Of a stretch of 64,000 nucleotides of DNA, positions 38,457-48,358 are shown piece by piece. This stretch comes from Megamerina dolium (taxonomy: Eukaryota > Arthropoda > Insecta > Diptera > Megamerinidae). The stretch spans positions 95,694,136 to 95,758,135 of the forward strand of contig OY978525.1 in NCBI GenBank assembly GCA_963854835.1. Reading direction: 5' to 3'. Numbering within the stretch: the first letter of the stretch is position 1; every line of letters starts with the position of its first letter. Both the position numbers and the translations under genes were made by a program. The notes below the pieces were generated by a model that saw only the letters and a list, made by a program, of their open reading frames with translations, ran no database searches and was not told the origin of the DNA.

Positions 38457-40366
38457 AGCATGAACTGTAAGCTTTGTAACTACTTATATGAATATATGAG
38501 ATGGCCTTTATATTATTAATCAGAATCACTATCGTATTTGATTTAAAGGTGACTGTACTTCTATCCTTCTGTCTGACTGCTTTACTGTTTGTTGACTTCT
38601 GCTTTACACGATGACATGAACAAAGGCTGAATTCTTCTAATAAAATTATCCACAGCCACAAATACTAGCTATTTAAAAAATATTGAATATGAGCCAACGT
38701 CATATTATCTGAACTTGCTTAAATTTATGAAAATTGCATATTCCGATGTTTTATTCGCAGAACTGGGGCGATCTAAATCTCTAGTTAGGCTGGATCTTAC
38801 CTATAACTTGGGTTATGTTATTCTCTAATCTGTTAATTGTTATCGGTTTGTTGTCATATTGCCCTTGCCTCAAATGCATCAACTTTGCTTTCTAAAAAAT
38901 CTGTTGAAGTAAAATTTTGACTTCATTGCCGAAGGTAATTTTGTCGAAATAATATCAATTCGCATGCAACTATTGCAGAGCCCAAAAGGAGAATTTATGT
39001 GGATATGCATAGTGTTGGCGAATCAATAGTCCTATATCACTTCCACTATTTAAAACTTAGCATAATCAACTGTAGTGTAGGCTGTGAGCATCTGCTGTGA
39101 AAGTTTTGGTGGTCATACCTACGCACCTTTTGTCAAATACATTAACACTAAAACATGTATAATCTTATTTTTCTCTGTATATCATCTTTGTACCACAGTC
39201 GTAAAACAATAAATACAATGCATCACAAGACCCATTACTTTAGGATAAATGCTACCAAAATTCCATATGGGTATGCATACGCCTTCGTAAGTAGGTCGCT
39301 CAATAATCAGCTAGACCAGACACAAATGTGCGGTATTCAGTTCAAAATGAGGCCCTTAATCAGGTTTAAAAGTTTGTGTATGCGTGTGTTTGTGTGCAGA
39401 TATTAGGTGATGATGAAAGTGAAAGTGTATGTTTGTCTATACGAGATATGAGAAAATGCACTATGACATATACACGTATATACTAATCGTAGATATATAT
39501 TTGTATTTACCACACCTCACCATTTTTTATTCGCCCACATCTGAAATTTAATGCCCAATTCATTATTATCAAAGCTTACTTGTAGCAACATCAACATCAA
39601 CAACGTCATCATCGTCATCATCATTATCGTCATCCTCATCATCAATATTATAGGTAGTGACGATGTAAACGTGTCACCTTGATTTTGATTTTGTTTTTAT
39701 TTTTTTATAAGTATTTGTCTACCAGTATGTATGTACACCTATACTGTATGTATAGGTATGAATATACGAGAATGTGTAAATGTGCATTGGGTGGATTTAC
39801 ATTATTATTATTGGTATCACTATAGTTATTGTTTTTGTATGTATGTATGTATTCGTTTTTTATCCTTGTTGTTGCTGTTGTTCCTAATGTTGCAATTTTT
39901 TTTTTCATTGAAATTTACCCCAACCCCCGCTTACTGATACTTATAGAAGATTTATTAAGGTGAGAAGTTTATGTCAAATGTTGTTGTCGTCGTCGTCGTC
40001 GTCGTTGTTGTTGTTGTTGTTGTTATATCACATTCATCTTTCATCAATTCATTTAGTTTAACAAATCACCCTAATTTATCTAATAGCATCGTTCTATGCA
40101 GGTAGATACATATATATGTAGATATTTGAATCCATCATAGGCACAATGACGACATCATCATCATTATCATCAGCATCAACATCAGCGTCAACATCATTAC
40201 CGACACCAGCATGAATATAATAACAGGAATACCATTTTTAGGAACAATTTATAGTTTTTTAGCAATATGATTTTCATCATAATCATTGTCATTTGCCTTG
40301 ACATCAGAATCGGTTAGGATAAGAGCAACAATCATCATCGGCATCTTTAGCATGATTGTCTGATAT
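38457..40366. other. Noncoding DNA, right part microsatellite-rich
   Basis: (ATC)n at 39590-39650 and 40151-40175, (GTC/GTT)n at 39980-40024. No gene signal. The retrotransposon is inserted at the right end. Confidence 0.5.
40363..40366. repeat. Target-site duplication (left), ATAT
   Basis: ATAT abuts the left LTR and is repeated at 50470-50473 just outside the right LTR. A 4-bp duplication is usual for Ty3/gypsy integrases. Confidence 0.8.
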
Positions 40367-42477
40367 TGTAGCATATAACATATGATGGTTCTTTTTTTTT
40401 TTCTTTTGGGGGGGTTGCATGTATTATTTTCTCCCAAGACAGATAAGATGCGGGTGCACGTATTAAATATCGGGCTAGCTCGTCGGCAATAGGGGTGGTT
40501 CTTGCACTCTTATCTTTCTTAAATTTAATTTTCACCACAGTGTAATACAAAAAAAAATTACGTGCAAATGAAAGAAAAAGGTAGAAACTAAGAAAAAGAG
40601 AAATAATGAAAGAGGATGAAAAGAAAGTGGGAAATGGAAAATTCAACACGAAATTACTTAAAGGTTATACTATGAGGCATTGCCTAGATGGACCTGCGTT
40701 GCCATTTCCCACCCTGCCATGATTTTGGTACATTTCCATCTTTCATAAAATTACCCAAAATCCCACAAGCCACAACACTATCAAGGCAGAGAAGTCATAT
40801 CAGTTATCTAGCAATGCATAATAATATATAATATATTTATAATCATCATTTCAATATAAAGCTAATCATTTAGATAATAATATACAAAGAACTAAAATTT
40901 ATGTAAGAAAAAAAAAAAAATTTTTAAATACTCGAAGAATGCCAAATTGTTGTTTATAATTACTCTTGCATATGTGTATACAAAATAAAATTGGAAAAAA
41001 AAACAAATTAACACGATGTGGTATATAACCATTAACAGATGTAAATATTGCAAACAAAACAAAGAAAAAAATTACTCTTTTAAAAAAATGAATATAACAA
41101 TAAAAGATAGATAAAAAAAATGCATATATGTTTTTCTCACTCACCCAATAGAAAGCGTTGCTCCCACGTTGAAAGATCTTTCAATGCGTATGCGAAACAA
41201 CTGCTGTGGAATGGAAGTTAAAAATGTTTCACAATTTTAGCAACATGTTGACAAAAGAGGTTTGGAACATGTTCTGAATATGCACTTTTTCCCTCGGCTT
41301 TACATTCACTTTTTGATCTTTTGATCTTTTTGACCCTTTTGATCTTTTCTTTTTTTTTTGTATGAGTAAAACAATTTTACATGCACAGATATTACCTATA
41401 ATACTAACACTACTTTAGAATTCTTATAATTTCACTTTCATTACACAAAACTAATTTTAATAAGGTACTTATTTAATAACACATTATCCCCATGTGCTGT
41501 CTTTTCCTCGACTGAAGTTCTCACTAATATAGAGAAGGTCCGCTATATCTCTGTTTGTACCGAATAATGAAGTTTATTGTTTGCTTCTTCTTCGTCGTTG
41601 GAAACCAATAGAAGTCAGCAATTGCTCACGTTTTGCTATATGCATAGATGTACGACTTTGGTTTGACAAGATCATACTAAATTAGGTCGTGTGCATCTCA
41701 CTTTTTCCTCATACTATACAAGTATTTATGCCATTTGTTGGTACGAATCCTACTCACAGCTGCATACATAAACACTCTTTTTAAAATTTGGCAATAATTA
41801 TCACAAATTATTAGGTGCCAATTCTAAATTGAATACATTAAAAAAGAAAATCAACATATATGACAAAAGAAAGAAAATTAAATTTGAAATTTACCCTTTA
41901 TGGAAATTGACACCGTTTACAAAATTGTATGTCTAGTAGTAACGTCTTGTCGATACTTAGTTTGAAATGAATCTAACAAAAAAAAATTACCTGTTAAAAA
42001 TGAAATAAAAATAATTTTAAGCAAAAGAATATCTTACGTTGTGCGCTTTGCACATAAATTTTCGGTGCTTTAGATATATGAAATGAATATATATCTAGGT
42101 AACTATACGCGAACAACAAGTAACTTTCTTTTATATTTCACTGCACTTGTATATGGATATAATGTGGCTATACCGCTTAGAAACTGTACCAAGAAAAAAA
42201 TGATTGTGTGTTCTATGATTTGTAGGCAAGAGACCTCGTATTGCAAGATAACTTGCGGTAAATCCCGAAACTAACATTAATTTTCCAATCGAATAGCTGA
42301 ACTTTTGGAGATAATTACCTCAACAAAATTTGTAGATTCCTTCAAATTTTACTTCCATTTGCCACTTGATGGCGGCACAAACAACCGTTAAGTTGAAGGA
42401 ATTTAAAATAATTATAAAACAACGAATGATAACCACATACATGCAAATAATGTCATCATGCTGCAATCACTACTACA
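40367..42477 (-). repeat. 3' LTR (2,111 bp)
   Basis: Left copy on the map, 3' copy in element orientation. Colinear with 48359-50469 throughout. Ends form a 5-bp inverted repeat TGTAG/CTACA. The only differences I saw are an A-run at about 40908-40920 (13 here, 12 in the other copy) and one near 41113-41120 (8 here, 9 there). Open frames inside are duplicated noncoding frames. Confidence 0.95.
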
Positions 42478-42487
42478 TTTCCCCCCC
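42478..42487 (-). other. Polypurine tract
   Basis: Read on the minus strand GGGGGGGAAA lies directly before the 3' LTR start TGTAG. This is the expected primer for plus-strand DNA synthesis. Confidence 0.85.
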
Positions 42488-42597
42488 AACCAAAATCAGA
42501 CTTTGGGGGTAAAAAAACACGCAAAATCTGATCACAAGATTGCAGCAACAAAGGCATAATGAAATCGAATATGTAAATAGGTTTGTAACGATTTTCG

Positions 42598-45500
42598 TCA
42601 TTGACGGATATCCTTCGCGTGATATGTGCCCACAATTTGTCCTCGTAAATCCTCAAGCTCATAGTAACAATTTCCTAATTTCCTACGAATTCGTGCTTTG
42701 ATAAATGTGGGCGCCAATTTTGCACTGTAGCCGTGCTTAAAATTGCTTTGCTTGAAGTTGCGACGGTATACTTCTTGACCAATGTCAAATGAAACAGCTC
42801 TTGATCTCAAGTTGTAAACACGCTCATTTCGATCTTGTTGCTTTCTCATCAATTCACCAGCACGTTTACGAACAACCTCAAAAGTATCCTCTCTATTAAA
42901 GTTTATACTTCTGTCTTCCAAGAAATGCAACTTCTTTAATAAATCGTAAGTAGAACCATTAGTGATCATATGTTGACCAAAAGCCATGAAATATGGCGAA
43001 GTACCCATTGACGAATGTGCAGCAGATCGCAAGGCACAACAAATGCCGCTTAAATGTTCATCCCAGTCTTTCTGATCGGGATTTACATATGACTTTATTG
43101 CTGATAACACTGATCTGTTCACTCTCTCTGATGCATTGGCTTGTGGTGAATGTACAGCGGTGTATACATGTTGAATACCATATTTTTGAAGTAACTTATT
43201 GAAGATGTCTGACTTGAATTGGGTGCCATTGTCAGAAACGATTACTTCCGGAACACCAAATGTATGGAAAAGATCCTCCTCCAAATACTTGACTATAACA
43301 TCTGCAGAAAACTTCTTAACAGCTTTTAAAAATGGGAACTTAGAGAAATGATCGAGTCCAACAAAGATACCAATATGGCCAGAACGAGAACGAGGATATG
43401 GCCCTAAAAAGTCAACATAGACTCTCTGAAAGAATCTATGTGTATCAATATGTTTGCCCATAGGTGGTCTCAACACGAAATTAGGGTGTTTAGTACTTTT
43501 ACAAACTTCGCACGCATTGATGTAATTTTTAACGTCATTTACCAAGCCTGGCCAAAAATAATATCGTCGAATTCTTTCTAACGTTTTGTTAATCCCTCCA
43601 TGTGATGCTAAGTGACAGTCATGAGCTTTGTATAAAATATCTGGAACTAAGATTTTTGGCAACCATAACTTCCACACCAAATCATCGTGCAGTTGCTCGC
43701 CTGTCGAGTGTTCTGTCCGTCTATAAACAAGTCCGTCAACAACTCTAATATCGGGGAATTTGGTTTTATTTTCTTGTATGTTCCTTATTAGTTCCTTATA
43801 TTCGTCCAATTGAAATGCAGTCGACTTCAAATCAACGAAAACCCCAGAGTCTAAAGCAGACAGATCATCATTGTTATCTCTCGACAACGCATCTGGAACA
43901 ATGTTTTGACTACCACGACGATGCTGGATTTTAAAGTTGTATCCCTGTAGCTTAAGTGCCCACCGAGCTAAACGAGAGCTTAAGTCGGTTTGTGACATTA
44001 ACCATTTAAGGGAAGCATGGTCAGTGATTATAGTGAAATCGTGTCCCTCTACATATGCCCTGAATTTCTTGACGCTGAGAATTGCAGCTAAGCATTCTTG
44101 CTCTGTAACTGAATATCTCCTTTGAGCTGCGTTGAGCTTTTTCGACATGAATGCAATGGGATACTCATCACCGTTTTCGCTTAATTGCACAAGCACGCTA
44201 CCAATACCTGTAGAACTGGCGTCACAGTGAATATAAAAGGGCTTTCCAAAATCTGGACTATGCAACACTGGAGCATTACTTAAAATGTTTTTTAATTCTT
44301 CGAAAGCATGCTGTGCCTCCTCATTCCATCTAAACTTTTTGTTACCCCTGAGAAGATCAGTCAGAGAGGACGTTACTGCGGCATAATTCTGAATAAACTT
44401 CCTATACCACCCCGTCATACCCAGGAACCGTCTGAGTTGCTTAACAGATCCTGGAGTCGGAAATTCTGTTATTGCGGATACTTTATCGGGATCTGTTCGA
44501 ATGGTACCCTTACCAACCATATGACCAAGATAGCGGACTTCGTTCAGACAAAATTTACTTTTTTCTATATTAATTGTCAAGCCTGATTCTCTAACACGTC
44601 GAGCAACAACACTAAGAACTTCCATGTGCCTTTCAAAACTTTCGGAGATCACCAGTAGATCATCCAAATACACAAAAACCTCCGAACGAAGATGAAAAGG
44701 CACAACCTTGTCCATTAATCGCGACATTGTTTGTGGTGCATTACAAAGCCCAAAAGGCATAACCTTGAACTCGTATAAAGGTCGACCTGGAACTGTAAAA
44801 GCCGTTTTATCTTTAGAAGCAGGATGCAAAGGAATTTGCCAGAAAGCATCTTTTAAGTCCAAACTAGTAATATATTCAGCTCTTGGCAGTCTACTGAGTA
44901 TACCATCAATATTTGGCAAGGGATATGCATCTTTTACAGTGACAGTATTTACTTTCCTACTATCTAAACATAATCGTATCTTCCCTGGTTTTCGTACCAA
45001 AACAATAGGAGATGACCATGCACTATCTGCTTCTTCAATGACCCCCAAACTTAGCATCCTGTCAAGCTCCGCATAAATCAGCTTTTCCACCGCTGGAGAC
45101 ACGGGAAAGTGTCTCTGTTTAATTGGCTTGGCCTCACCCACATCAATGGTATGTACTATCAAATTTGTTCTGCCTAATCCTTCTCTGGCGAAGGAAGGAA
45201 ACATTTTAATGACATCTTGGAGACGACTCTGTTGCATATTGGTCAAGGTATGTACCGCAGGATCGTTTGCGATATCAATAGCGTTTATATCGCAATGTAC
45301 AACGTCAGGAAGTAAGTCGAATTCATGCCAAAAATCAACACCGAGATACAAGTTCTGTGATAATGACGGAATTATAAATAAATTTATCTTCTTGTTCATA
45401 CCACGAAAGGTAATATCAGTTTCTATTAACCCAACAACCCTTTGGGGCTTTCCATCAGCCGTTCTGACATTCGATCTGATTTTTTTAAAAGGAGTGTTGG

Positions 45501-45888
45501 ATTTCAGAAACTTTTGAGCCGCATCAGAACCAAGACAACTAACTGAGGCACCAGTATCCAGAAGACCAAGAATAGTCTCGCCAAACAATTGAACTTCGCC
45601 ATATGGACGGATGTCTTTAGGCCTATCAAGAACACTGTCAATAAGTCTCTTTTGATTTTTCTTAACATTATCCCAGTATATTCGCATTCTTTTGGATGAC
45701 CGTGTAGATGAGTTTTTTAAATTAACTAAAGGGTGCTTGCATATTTCTTCAAACTCCTCTATGTGCTTATGCAATGGTTTGAAACGGTCATTACATAAAT
45801 TAATATTTATCTCAGACTTATCATTTCGCAATTCAACCCTATCATATGAATGCTTGACACATTTATTAAATAAATCTTGGTTCCGCAT
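42598..45888 (-). CDS. pol: Pol polyprotein: protease, reverse transcriptase, RNase H, integrase
   Basis: 1,096 codons from the first ATG (45888) to TGA at 42598-42600. Domains in order: aspartic protease with LLDTGAS (Asp111); reverse transcriptase about 255-460 with LDLKDAFWQIPL and catalytic FVYLDDLL (Asp409-Asp410); RNase H about 550-670 with Asp556, Glu598, Asp623 and Asp666; integrase zinc finger His759/His763/Cys793/Cys796; integrase core Asp826, Asp886, Glu921 (34 residues between the last two, one fewer than the common 35); and a C-terminal module ending YHAKDIR. No stop or missing catalytic residue was seen. The frame is -1 relative to gag and open upstream of the ATG to a TAG near 46000, so translation is probably by frameshift at 45984-45990. 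The true Pol N-terminus then lies upstream of this ATG. Confidence 0.96.
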   Translation of the reverse strand: MRNQDLFNKCVKHSYDRVELRNDKSEININLCNDRFKPLHKHIEEFEEICKHPLVNLKNSSTRSSKRMRIYWDNVKKNQKRLIDSVLDRPKDIRPYGEVQLFGETILGLLDTGASVSCLGSDAAQKFLKSNTPFKKIRSNVRTADGKPQRVVGLIETDITFRGMNKKINLFIIPSLSQNLYLGVDFWHEFDLLPDVVHCDINAIDIANDPAVHTLTNMQQSRLQDVIKMFPSFAREGLGRTNLIVHTIDVGEAKPIKQRHFPVSPAVEKLIYAELDRMLSLGVIEEADSAWSSPIVLVRKPGKIRLCLDSRKVNTVTVKDAYPLPNIDGILSRLPRAEYITSLDLKDAFWQIPLHPASKDKTAFTVPGRPLYEFKVMPFGLCNAPQTMSRLMDKVVPFHLRSEVFVYLDDLLVISESFERHMEVLSVVARRVRESGLTINIEKSKFCLNEVRYLGHMVGKGTIRTDPDKVSAITEFPTPGSVKQLRRFLGMTGWYRKFIQNYAAVTSSLTDLLRGNKKFRWNEEAQHAFEELKNILSNAPVLHSPDFGKPFYIHCDASSTGIGSVLVQLSENGDEYPIAFMSKKLNAAQRRYSVTEQECLAAILSVKKFRAYVEGHDFTIITDHASLKWLMSQTDLSSRLARWALKLQGYNFKIQHRRGSQNIVPDALSRDNNDDLSALDSGVFVDLKSTAFQLDEYKELIRNIQENKTKFPDIRVVDGLVYRRTEHSTGEQLHDDLVWKLWLPKILVPDILYKAHDCHLASHGGINKTLERIRRYYFWPGLVNDVKNYINACEVCKSTKHPNFVLRPPMGKHIDTHRFFQRVYVDFLGPYPRSRSGHIGIFVGLDHFSKFPFLKAVKKFSADVIVKYLEEDLFHTFGVPEVIVSDNGTQFKSDIFNKLLQKYGIQHVYTAVHSPQANASERVNRSVLSAIKSYVNPDQKDWDEHLSGICCALRSAAHSSMGTSPYFMAFGQHMITNGSTYDLLKKLHFLEDRSINFNREDTFEVVRKRAGELMRKQQDRNERVYNLRSRAVSFDIGQEVYRRNFKQSNFKHGYSAKLAPTFIKARIRRKLGNCYYELEDLRGQIVGTYHAKDIRQ

Positions 45889-45896
45889 ACGACCGT

Positions 45897-47435
45897 TTAC
45901 GTTTGATCCGTGTTGGTAGATTGGTTCCTTTGTGTTTTCGCAAGGATCTGTTTGGGTGCCCCTCTCATAGCACCCTTCGGTGAGTTTTTTGAATTGCTAC
46001 AATTCAAGCAGGTCGGCTTATATCTGTTTGGAATACCGCAACCGTAACAGAACACCTTACGCTCGCTTAAGCAGTCTTGATATCGGTGTCCGCCCTTGCC
46101 ACAATTCCAACACAGCAACGATAAAGCTGCAATATTATCGGTAGTATCATCTACTTGAGAATCCAAGTTATCATAGAATTCACTTTCGACTTCTGCTACT
46201 CGTTTTCTGATTGGCAAATGTTTAGTATAATTATGTTTCTGCGCCACATCTTTGATGAAAAACTCACGTCTGCGACAGAGTTCCCTTAATTCAGAGACGG
46301 TAGATACTTTTATATTAAGGATCTCATGTTGAATCTCCGGCAATAAGTTTCTTCGCAAAATCTCCACAAGATCCGCTTCTGATATTTGTTGGTCAAGATT
46401 ATAAGTAAGCTCAGTAACAGCTTCATAAAAAGCGTCGAAACTTTCATTCATTTTCTGCTTTCTGTCCCGTATCAACTCTCGATAATCCATGTCTGTTCGA
46501 TTATCCTTGTACTGTTTTCTCATAGCACTACACAACTCATGCCAACGGATTTCACGAACAGATTTATGGTAACGCCAAAACCATTCAGCCGCTTTAGAAT
46601 CGAATAGGGTACTGATATAGCGACATAACAACTCGAAATTACCACCCAACGTTTGGATAGTAAGAGACTCTACTCGATAAATAAAGTTGTCAACTGATAG
46701 TCCATTCGAACCACCAGAAAAGCGTATCTTCCAATTCAGTATCACTTGACTGACTTTTGATGGATTGAGAATATCATGTGAAGTTGCCTGGGAAATCGGT
46801 GAATTTCTAAGCTGCATTTGCGGATTCACATTACTATTTGGACCTGGTTCAGTCACTGTAGGTAACCCTAATAATTGCTCAATGGATTGACCTTCCATTG
46901 GCTGTATAGGTGACGCCGTTGTAACTGCAGCTGTTAATGGTCGCAAGCCCAAACGTCCAAATCCAACATTAATAGTTGATTCAATCACCTGCGTGAGCTG
47001 CTGATTTAAAGTCGCAAGCATTTCCGCTTGTTGAGCTCCCACTGCTGTTGCAACCATGTCTCTGATTTGACCCCTTTGCTGAGGAGACAACTCCACCAGC
47101 GGTATCGCCTGTTCACATGATCTTTCTGACACGTTACTATCCAGTGGTCTCTGCGCTTGAGACCTGGTATTATGACTGGGACCAGCTGCCTTAGAAGGTG
47201 TGATGTTTTTGACCATGGCAGTATGAGGTGTGTTCAGCGGCACACATACTGTATTACACACAGGGCACGTATCCGTCGTCTGCAAATATTTTGTGATACA
47301 TGACTTGTGGAACGTGTGGTTGCAAATAGTTTTGACCAAGTGACCCGTAACCGTAATAGGATTACCACATATGTTGCAATTTGAATTTGTGGACCTACTA
47401 CCACTCAAATCCTCAGTACTGCGCCTGACAGACAT
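45897..47435 (-). CDS. gag: Gag polyprotein with N-terminal RING-H2 finger and zinc knuckles
   Basis: 512 codons from ATG 47435 to TAA at 45897-45899. The frame extends two codons further upstream but without ATG. Residues 20-60 form a RING-H2 pattern: Cys20, Cys23, Cys38, His40, His43, Cys46, Cys57, Cys60. A Gln/Pro/Ser-rich linker follows. About residues 235-380 is a capsid-like retrotransposon Gag region (FDSKAAEWFWRYHKS, then MNESFDAFYEAVTEL). Two C-terminal knuckles lie at 442-455 (CX2CX4HX4C, CWNCGKGGHRYQDC) and 463-476 (CX2CX4RX4C, His replaced by Arg). The protein should assemble virus-like particles and bind RNA. The RING is not a standard Gag part and may act as an E3 ubiquitin ligase or in oligomerisation. 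The slippery site lies in the last 30 codons. Confidence 0.95.
   Translation of the reverse strand: MSVRRSTEDLSGSRSTNSNCNICGNPITVTGHLVKTICNHTFHKSCITKYLQTTDTCPVCNTVCVPLNTPHTAMVKNITPSKAAGPSHNTRSQAQRPLDSNVSERSCEQAIPLVELSPQQRGQIRDMVATAVGAQQAEMLATLNQQLTQVIESTINVGFGRLGLRPLTAAVTTASPIQPMEGQSIEQLLGLPTVTEPGPNSNVNPQMQLRNSPISQATSHDILNPSKVSQVILNWKIRFSGGSNGLSVDNFIYRVESLTIQTLGGNFELLCRYISTLFDSKAAEWFWRYHKSVREIRWHELCSAMRKQYKDNRTDMDYRELIRDRKQKMNESFDAFYEAVTELTYNLDQQISEADLVEILRRNLLPEIQHEILNIKVSTVSELRELCRRREFFIKDVAQKHNYTKHLPIRKRVAEVESEFYDNLDSQVDDTTDNIAALSLLCWNCGKGGHRYQDCLSERKVFCYGCGIPNRYKPTCLNCSNSKNSPKGAMRGAPKQILAKTQRNQSTNTDQT
45984..45990 (-). promoter_or_regulatory. -1 frameshift slippery heptamer A AAA AAC
   Basis: Minus strand TCA AAA AAC in the gag frame gives the classical X XXY YYZ heptamer. 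Slipping back one base enters the pol frame, which is open from just upstream of the heptamer through the pol ATG. The gag stop follows about 85 nt downstream. A stimulatory RNA structure was not evaluated. Confidence 0.8.
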
Positions 47436-48358
47436 ATCCAATTAATAGCAAATAAATTCAGAAGCCCAAAAAGGTATGTTCAAATATTCTACGAAACTTT
47501 CGACTGAAAGTTCCACAAAAATAATACAAAATCGATAGAAAAATTGTAATCACGAGAAAAATAAGGAAAAATTATATTATTATATAAGCTATCAAAACCT
47601 CTATCAAAACCTATCAAAACCTCTATCAAATTTTTAAATTAACCCAAATCCAGAAGAAAACAATAAACAAATAAGCCAAAAAAAATATGCACACCAAATA
47701 AATATATAATAAAAACAAGGGTAAAAAAAAATAAATGCAAAAATGTAGAAATATAACATATGTGTATAACGACTTCTCTACCCATTAATAATTTGTTGTG
47801 GAAACTTATTAAATAAGCAATTTCAATGTTGACATCCAAACGTAAATCGAAAGAATGAAGAGTGTAATGTGTCGGTATGTAAACAGCTGAGTGCCTTTTC
47901 TCTAGCCCACAAATTTCCAACTACACAAAACGGAAGAGAGTAAATGATCAAGATCAGCCCTCTAAGCGCGGTCAGATTTCAGCTCTATTGTCCAAATGTC
48001 TGCATTCCAAGCAGGAAAATCTAATATTGATCATTCACTGATAGCCTAATAGAAGTAAGAAATATATCGTATCTACATGTGAGTTATGAGCTATTGTCAG
48101 TTAAAAAGCTGCACAAATTCCAACCAAGCACGATACGACACATAAAGAACATATTTCAAAGTATACAAAGGAAGCCTATAAACAAAGTCAAATGATGGGC
48201 AAACCTAAGTGATGGAACTTTTAAATTAATTATTACAAAATTCAAAAGAATTAATACGCGAAGTTATTAAATGGCATGTAACTTGACGAATGTTTGACTG
48301 TATGTTCCAAACAAACTAGGTCGGGCCCCACGTTGGGCGCCAAATTTTCTATATTTAC
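47436..48358 (-). other. Retrotransposon 5' leader
   Basis: About 920 bp between the 5' LTR and the gag ATG. It holds the primer-binding site and probably the packaging signal. A minus-strand frame at 47639-47920 has no ATG at its start; an internal ATG would give a 48-residue, strongly hydrophobic peptide, which I treat as chance. Confidence 0.7.
48325..48342 (-). other. Primer-binding site for tRNA-Lys
   Basis: On the minus strand TGGCGCCCAACGTGGGGC, 18 nt identical to the PBS known from retroelements primed by tRNA-Lys1,2. It starts 16 nt inside the LTR border (48343-48358), a longer gap than usual. Confidence 0.9.

Noticed and set aside
40347..41144. Minus-strand frames within the LTR, repeated at 48267-49132
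   Set aside because: They are duplicated because the LTRs are duplicated. Composition is AT-driven and there is no known motif.
42478..42597. env-like third ORF downstream of pol
   Set aside because: Only about 120 bp separate the pol stop and the 3' LTR, so there is no room.
42993..45919. Plus-strand frames opposite pol
   Set aside because: They lie antisense to a fully supported pol frame and have no independent motifs.
47639..47920. Extra ORF in the retrotransposon leader
   Set aside because: No ATG at its start, hydrophobic AT-driven C-terminus, no similarity to env or accessory proteins.
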